Source: Serratia nevei (lineage in GTDB: Bacteria; Pseudomonadota; Gammaproteobacteria; Enterobacterales; Enterobacteriaceae). From it: a stretch of DNA of 64,000 nt. The position numbers were made by a program, and so were the translations under genes. The notes under the pieces are model-generated. The model was given only the letters and a program-made list of their open reading frames with translations, did no database searches and was not told the origin of the DNA. The stretch is from contig NZ_JAMYWQ010000016.1 in NCBI RefSeq assembly GCF_024160145.1, positions 43,176 to 107,175 of the forward strand, read 5' to 3'. Shown here in pieces: positions 60,356 to 64,000 of this stretch (within the stretch, counting starts at the first letter, position 1; the number at the start of each line of letters is the position of its first letter).

Positions 60356-62224
60356 ATGCACGTAAAAAACAAGCAGCCGCTGCCGGCGGTGACGCTGGCG
60401 GCCATCGGCGTGGTGTACGGCGATATCGGCACCAGCCCGCTGTATACCCTGCGCGAATGCCTGACGGCGGAGGAGGGCATCACCATGACGCCGGCCTCGA
60501 TCTACGGCTTTTTGTCGCTGATTTTCTGGCTGCTGACGCTGGTGGTATCAATTAAATACGTCTGTTTCGTGATGCGCGCCGACAACGACGGCGAGGGAGG
60601 GATCCTGACGCTGATGTCGCTGGCGATCCGCAACCTGGATGCGCGTTGGGTGCCGGCGGCGGTGCTGACTGGGCTGGTGGGCGGCAGCTTCTTTTATGGC
60701 GACGGGGTGATCACCCCGGCCATTTCGGTGCTCTCGGCCATCGAGGGGCTGCAGATTATCGCCCCCGAGCTGGACAGCTTTATCGTGCCGCTCTCGCTGC
60801 TGGTGCTGACCGCGCTGTTCGTGATCCAAAAGCACGGCACCGGCAGCGTCGGCAAGCTGTTCGCGCCGGCGATGGTTGTCTGGTTCCTGACGCTGGCGCT
60901 GCTGGGCCTCGGCGGTATTTTGCATCACCCCGGCGTGCTGCGGGCGCTGAACCCCTATTGGGCGGTGAATTTCTTCCTCGAATACAAGGCGGTATCGTTC
61001 TTCGCGCTGGGCATGGTGGTGCTGTCGGTGACCGGCGCCGAAGCGCTGTACGCCGATATGGGCCACTTCGGTAAAAAACCGATCCGCCTGGCATGGTTTA
61101 CGCTGGTGGCGCCGTCGCTGGTGCTGAACTACTTCGGCCAGGGGGCGCTGCTGCTGGCCAACCCGGCGGCGATCAACAACCCGTTCTTCCTGCTGGCGCC
61201 GACCTGGGCGCTGATCCCGCTGCTGGTGATCGCCACGCTGGCGACGGTCATCGCCTCGCAGGCGGTGATCTCCGGCGTGTTCTCGCTGACGCGCCAGGCG
61301 GTGCGGCTGGGCTACCTGCCGCCGATGCGCATCATCTATACCTCCGATCAGGAATCCGGGCAGATTTACATTCCGGTGGTGAACTGGCTGCTGTTCGCGG
61401 CGGTCCTGATCGTGATTATCAGCTTCAAACACTCCAGCAACCTGGCTTCGGCTTACGGCATCGTGGTGACCGGCACTATGCTGCTGTCGTCGATTTTGCT
61501 GAGCATCGTGGCGGTGAAAAACTGGGGCTGGCCGCGCTATCTGGGCGGGCTGATGCTGGTTGTCATGCTGTGCATCGACGTGCCGCTGTTCGGCGCCAAC
61601 CTGATCAAGCTGGCGACCGGCGGCTGGCTGCCGGTGGCGCTGGGGCTGACCATTCTGCTGATTATGCTGACCTGGAAGACCGAGCGTTCGCGCCTGATCC
61701 GCCGGCTGCGCGACAATCAGGAGGGGCTGACCGCGCTGATCGAGTCGCTGGAGAAGGCGCCGCCGAAGCGGGTGCCGGGCACCGCGGTGTTTATGGAGCG
61801 TACGCCGCACGCGGTGCCGCTGGTGCTGTTGCACAACCTGAAGCACAACAAGGTGCTGCATGAGCGCGTGGTGCTGCTGACCATCGTCACCACCGACATG
61901 CCGTACGTGCACAACGTGCAGCGGGTGGCGATCGAACAGCTGTCGGCGAGCTTTTGGCGAGTGGTGGCGAGCTACGGCTGGCGCGAGACGCCCAATGTGA
62001 CGGACATTCTGTACCGCTGTGGGCTGGAGGGAATGAGTTTTACCATGAACGAGACCTCGTTCTTCATGTCGCGCGATACGCTGGTGCTGGGCAAGCGGCC
62101 CTGGTATTTGCGCATGCGCGGCAAGGTGTTCCAGCTGTTGCAGCGCAACGCGCTGCGGGCGCCGGATCTGTTCGAAATCCCGCCGAACCGGGTGATCGAA
62201 CTGGGGGCGCAGGTGGAGTTCTGA
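60356..62224 (+). CDS. kup: Low-affinity potassium transporter Kup
   Basis: 622 residues from ATG 60356 ([20 protein letters not shown]), the same length as E. coli Kup. Family motif [19 protein letters not shown], then about 12 helices ([40 protein letters not shown]) and the cytoplasmic tail ending [13 protein letters not shown]+/H+ symport important at low pH and high osmolarity. Only a weak ribosome site precedes the ATG. In E. coli kup lies elsewhere; here it is inserted, opposite in orientation, between hflD and mnmA. Confidence 0.96.
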   Translation: MHVKNKQPLPAVTLAAIGVVYGDIGTSPLYTLRECLTAEEGITMTPASIYGFLSLIFWLLTLVVSIKYVCFVMRADNDGEGGILTLMSLAIRNLDARWVPAAVLTGLVGGSFFYGDGVITPAISVLSAIEGLQIIAPELDSFIVPLSLLVLTALFVIQKHGTGSVGKLFAPAMVVWFLTLALLGLGGILHHPGVLRALNPYWAVNFFLEYKAVSFFALGMVVLSVTGAEALYADMGHFGKKPIRLAWFTLVAPSLVLNYFGQGALLLANPAAINNPFFLLAPTWALIPLLVIATLATVIASQAVISGVFSLTRQAVRLGYLPPMRIIYTSDQESGQIYIPVVNWLLFAAVLIVIISFKHSSNLASAYGIVVTGTMLLSSILLSIVAVKNWGWPRYLGGLMLVVMLCIDVPLFGANLIKLATGGWLPVALGLTILLIMLTWKTERSRLIRRLRDNQEGLTALIESLEKAPPKRVPGTAVFMERTPHAVPLVLLHNLKHNKVLHERVVLLTIVTTDMPYVHNVQRVAIEQLSASFWRVVASYGWRETPNVTDILYRCGLEGMSFTMNETSFFMSRDTLVLGKRPWYLRMRGKVFQLLQRNALRAPDLFEIPPNRVIELGAQVEF

Positions 62225-62229
62225 ATAAA

Positions 62230-62257
62230 AAAAACGCTGCGATAACGCAGCGTTTTT
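62230..62257. terminator. Bidirectional terminator between kup and mnmA
   Basis: AAAAACGCTGCG (62230-62241), loop ATAA, CGCAGCGTTTTT (62246-62257), with A- and T-runs on both sides. Confidence 0.93.
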
Positions 62258-62270
62258 CTTTGCTGGGCAA

Positions 62271-63371
62271 TTACGCGAGGCGCTGTTCGATGATGCCGCC
62301 GCCGAGGCAGATTTCGCCCTGGTAGAACACCGCCGACTGGCCGGGGGTGACGGCGGAGACCGGCTCGTCGAAACGCACTTCGATGCGTTCGCCATCGAGC
62401 GGGGTCACGGTGCAAGGGATATCCTGTTGGCGATAGCGGGTCTTCACCGTGCAGCGGAACGGGCCGCTCAGCGGCAGGCGATCCACCCAGTGCAGCTGCT
62501 GCGCGATAAGGCCGACGGACATCAGGCGCGGATGATCGTGCCCCTGCGCGACCACCAGCACGTTGTTGGCCACGTCTTTATCCACCACGTACCACGGATC
62601 TTCGCTGCTGTCTTTCAGGCCGCCGATGCCCAGCCCTTTGCGCTGGCCCAGGGTGTGATACATCAGGCCCTGGTGTTCGCCGACGGTCTGGCCGTCAACG
62701 CTGACGATCGGGCCCGGCTGCGCCGGCAGGTAGCGGCCGAGGAAGTCGCGGAACTTGCGCTCGCCGATAAAGCAGATGCCGGTGGAATCTTTTTTCTTGG
62801 CGGTAACCAGCTCCAGCTGCTCGGCGATGCGGCGCACCTCCGGCTTCTCCAGCTCGCCGACCGGGAACAGGCTTTGCGCCACCTGCTCGTGGCTCAGGGT
62901 ATAGAGGAAGTAGCTCTGATCCTTGTTGCCGTCGACGCCGCGCAGCAGGCGGCTTTTGCCGTCCACGTCCTGGCGGCGCACGTAGTGGCCGGTGGCGATA
63001 AAATCGGCCCCCAGATCTTCGGCGGCAAACTCCAGGAAGGCTTTGAATTTGATTTCTTTATTGCACAGGATGTCCGGGTTCGGCGTGCGGCCGGCCTTGT
63101 ACTCTTCCAGGAACAGCTCAAACACGTTGTCCCAGTATTCCGCCGCAAAGTTCACCGTGTGCAGTTCGATGCCCAGCTTGTCGCAGACTGCTTGCGCGTC
63201 GGCCAGATCGGTCGCGGCGGAGCAGTACTCTTCGTCGTCGTCTTCTTCCCAGTTCTTCATGAACAGCCCAGCGACCTGATAGCCCTGTTGCTGTAACAGA
63301 TAGGCGGTAACGGAAGAGTCGACGCCGCCGGACATACCGACGATTACTTTTTTCTGGCTGTTGTCTGACAT
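62271..63371 (-). CDS. mnmA: tRNA-specific 2-thiouridylase MnmA
   Basis: 366 residues. P-loop SGGVDSS at 14-20, catalytic Cys103 ([11 protein letters not shown]) and Cys200 ([12 protein letters not shown]). It 2-thiolates wobble U34 of tRNA-Lys, -Glu and -Gln with sulfur relayed by TusE. Downstream of nudJ on the same strand, but cut off from hflD-purB by kup. Confidence 0.97.
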   Translation of the reverse strand: MSDNSQKKVIVGMSGGVDSSVTAYLLQQQGYQVAGLFMKNWEEDDDEEYCSAATDLADAQAVCDKLGIELHTVNFAAEYWDNVFELFLEEYKAGRTPNPDILCNKEIKFKAFLEFAAEDLGADFIATGHYVRRQDVDGKSRLLRGVDGNKDQSYFLYTLSHEQVAQSLFPVGELEKPEVRRIAEQLELVTAKKKDSTGICFIGERKFRDFLGRYLPAQPGPIVSVDGQTVGEHQGLMYHTLGQRKGLGIGGLKDSSEDPWYVVDKDVANNVLVVAQGHDHPRLMSVGLIAQQLHWVDRLPLSGPFRCTVKTRYRQQDIPCTVTPLDGERIEVRFDEPVSAVTPGQSAVFYQGEICLGGGIIEQRLA

Positions 63372-63477
63372 GGGGATCTCACGAACTTGAACACGAACCG
63401 TGCTGATAAAAACAAGCGCAGGATTTTACCACGTTGGCCGCGCCGGCGCACTGTTCATCTTGTGCTGCCCGGCGCCT

Positions 63478-63882
63478 TTAAAACGGCCAGGCGAAGCTGC
63501 CGACCAGTGCCAGCGGGTAGCGCTCCGGCTGCTGGTAGCTGCAAATGCTCTCCGCCACCAGCGCGGAGCGCAGGTTGGGCGCCTGCAAAATCTCGTCGGC
63601 GCTCAGCCACAGGCAGCGATCGATGTCGCTGTCGTGCGGCTCGGTCGGCAGCGGCTGTTCCAGCTCGATAACGAAGCAAAAACGCAGGAACGGCGTGCGA
63701 TCCGGCGCGATCCACTGGTGCAGGCGCAGGAACGCCTGCGGCGTGGCGCGGATGCCGGTCTCTTCCCACAGCTCGCGCTCGGCGGCCTGCACCAGCGTCT
63801 CGTCGGCCTCCAGGTGGCCGGCCGGCTGATTCCACAGCGCTTTGCCGTTGATGGTTTCTTCGACCACTAAAAATTGGTTCAT
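63478..63882 (-). pseudogene. nudJ: NudJ Nudix hydrolase lacking its N-terminal ~16 residues
   Basis: 134 residues, starting at [21 protein letters not shown]. coli NudJ has about 16 more residues before FLVVEET, forming the first beta strand of the fold. The Nudix box is intact ([20 protein letters not shown], then TGI). Immediately upstream the sequence becomes the C-terminus of a transposase whose TGA overlaps this ATG, so the original 5' end has been replaced. The enzyme (thiamine/nucleoside pyrophosphate hydrolysis) may be inactive, or a shortened protein may be made by coupling to the transposase. The C-terminus (LVGSFAWPF) is also a few residues shorter than in E. coli. Confidence 0.8.
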
Positions 63883-64000
63883 CGCGTTTTACCGGGGAAT
63901 GCTGCTTTGATTTTCAGGAAGAAGTAAGCGTTATCCCGGTATCCATAAGCCATCCGCTTCATCACCTTTATCTTATTGTTCATCCCTTCCAGCACGCTGG
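63879..64000 (-). CDS. Transposase C-terminal end (ISL3-like), runs off the right edge
   Basis: Minus-strand translation from the edge: [39 protein letters not shown], stop. The pattern LEGxNNKIKxxKRxAYGYRxxxYFxLKI is the conserved C-terminus of ISL3-family DDE transposases. The stop codon shares bases with the ATG of the truncated nudJ. No terminal inverted repeat is visible between the transposase stop and nudJ coding sequence. Confidence 0.7.
   Translation of the reverse strand, partial: SVLEGMNNKIKVMKRMAYGYRDNAYFFLKIKAAFPGKTR

Overview
The window reads as chromosomal DNA of a Serratia-type enterobacterium (most like the S. marcescens group). The backbone is GC-rich and follows enterobacterial gene order: ychF, pth, ychH, prs-ispE-lolB, hemA-prfA-prmC-sirB2-sirB1-kdsA, mfd, lolCDE-nagK-cobB, potABC/potD, pepT, roxA, phoPQ, purB-hflD, mnmA-nudJ. 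Protein sequences are close to E. coli orthologues recalled from memory; the genus assignment is inference. No tRNA, rRNA or CRISPR array was seen.

Region 1 (1-6.8 kb) is one end of a horizontally acquired island: a PAAR-Rhs effector running off the left edge, its VgrG spike, a non-coding stretch packed with perfect hairpins, an integrase-domain gene, and a P4-type tyrosine integrase beside the 3' end of ychF. Region 2 (6.8-39.7 kb) is mostly backbone: translation (ychF, pth, prfA, prmC), heme (hemA), nucleotide and isoprenoid precursors (prs, ispE), lipoprotein sorting (lolB, lolCDE), KDO synthesis (kdsA), transcription-coupled repair (mfd), sirtuin (cobB), polyamine uptake (pot) and a tripeptidase (pepT). 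Accessory genes here are two SulP transporters, a diguanylate cyclase, and a PLP-dependent dehydratase divergent from a YheO/DauR-type regulator.

Region 3 (39.7-49.4 kb), between pepT and roxA, is the striking part. A lone S74-chaperone tail-fibre-like gene is followed by a complete E-colicin/S-pyocin-like DNase bacteriocin with its immunity gene. Then come five promoterless, N-terminally headless toxin-domain/immunity cassettes in the same orientation: two HNH DNases, two colicin D-type tRNases and one colicin E3-type 16S rRNase. Cassettes share stretches of near-identical DNA with the intact bacteriocin, most strongly the next two, and all six end in their own terminator. The layout predicts that homologous recombination can swap the killing domain and immunity gene together. 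This part is visibly more AT-rich than the backbone. An orphan ATP-grasp gene follows.

Region 4 (49.4-64 kb) is roxA and phoQP, with two tandem PhoP boxes and a well-placed -10 upstream of phoP. Next is an accessory block (ADP-ribosylglycohydrolase, GntR and MocR regulators, two GNATs), then purB with an intragenic PurR operator and hflD. kup is inserted between hflD and mnmA, and nudJ has lost its 5' end to an ISL3-like transposase that runs off the right edge. Two transporter genes (sulP between pth and ychF; kup between hflD and mnmA) split pairs that are adjacent in E. coli.
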